38,586 bases of DNA from Clostridia bacterium (lineage in GTDB: Bacteria > Bacillota > Clostridia > Christensenellales > Aristaeellaceae), in contig JAFRHH010000024.1 in the NCBI GenBank assembly GCA_017433405.1, positions 1-38,586 of the forward strand, in the 5' to 3' direction. Below the pieces are notes generated by a model, which made no database searches, was not told the origin of the DNA, and saw only the letters and a program-made list of their open reading frames with translations. Position numbers and translations under genes: made by a program. Below are positions 38,559-38,586 of this stretch, in pieces; position 1 is the first letter of the stretch; each line of letters begins with the position of its first letter.

Positions 38559-38586
38559 AATGCTCAGCCTTCTCCTGCTAAACTGA

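Noticed and set aside
1-38586. CRISPR arrays, rRNA genes, transposases, prophage genes
   Set aside because: No regularly spaced direct repeats, no rRNA landmarks and no transposase, integrase or phage structural motifs were seen on either strand.

Overview
The window looks like chromosomal DNA from a GC-rich member of the Firmicutes, most likely class Clostridia. The evidence is a Trp-type T-box leader, a Gx transporter / NusG-domain-II / ApbE gene set, a FeoA-FeoB fusion, a CopA ATPase with heavy-metal domains at both ends, strong AGGAGG ribosome sites, and lipoprotein or Sec signals of the MKKLLALLLAACM type. No rRNA, intact tRNA, transposase or CRISPR array is visible. The last ~0.9 kb is clearly more AT-rich and holds gene and tRNA fragments.

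Layout, left to right. (1) 1-3.3 kb: an operon of a truncated-by-window VanY-like peptidase, a NusG-domain-II exported protein, a Gx-family membrane transporter and the flavin transferase ApbE. (2) 3.4-7 kb: a secreted two-repeat beta-rich protein and, convergent to it, a large GH2 glycosidase. (3) 7.1-11.6 kb: a secreted helical protein, an FHA-FHA-ABCG half transporter with the architecture of mycobacterial Rv1747, and MscS. (4) 11.6-14.65 kb, minus strand: a condensation-type acyltransferase, a zinc-ribbon membrane protein and an HSL-type esterase. (5) 14.8-18.9 kb: threonine aldolase, FeoAB iron transporter and a convergent ADP-ribose-type Nudix hydrolase. (6) 19.17-22.4 kb: promoter, tryptophan T-box, terminator and the TrpXYZ ABC importer. 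(7) 22.5-30.4 kb: an oligopeptide-type ABC importer (SBP, two permeases, two ATPases, one small tail-anchored protein), in which the SBP carries ~170 and one permease ~280 extra extracytoplasmic residues. (8) 30.5-36.6 kb: a small membrane protein, a SpoIID/LytB-SH3 protein, a 45-aa small protein, CopA and TcdA. (9) 36.6-38.6 kb: a broken Nudix gene, an XRE regulator fused to a SpoT-like HD hydrolase domain, a tRNA-Val 3' fragment, a candidate small RNA with its own promoter and terminator, and a broken Rossmann-fold gene.

The most unusual signal is not a gene. A short dyad, GTGAAC-N4-GTTCAC, followed at once by the Shine-Dalgarno sequence, recurs in front of seven functionally unrelated genes on both strands. 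One copy shows a compensatory base-pair change (GCGAAC/GTTCGC), and three copies share a further ~25 bp upstream. Most copies lie inside operons, which suggests an RNA hairpin acting on translation or mRNA stability rather than a promoter operator. A second, independent repeat family consists of long REP-like hairpins with the core GGGGACGGTTCTTC, found in gaps between genes and once inside the coding end of the esterase.
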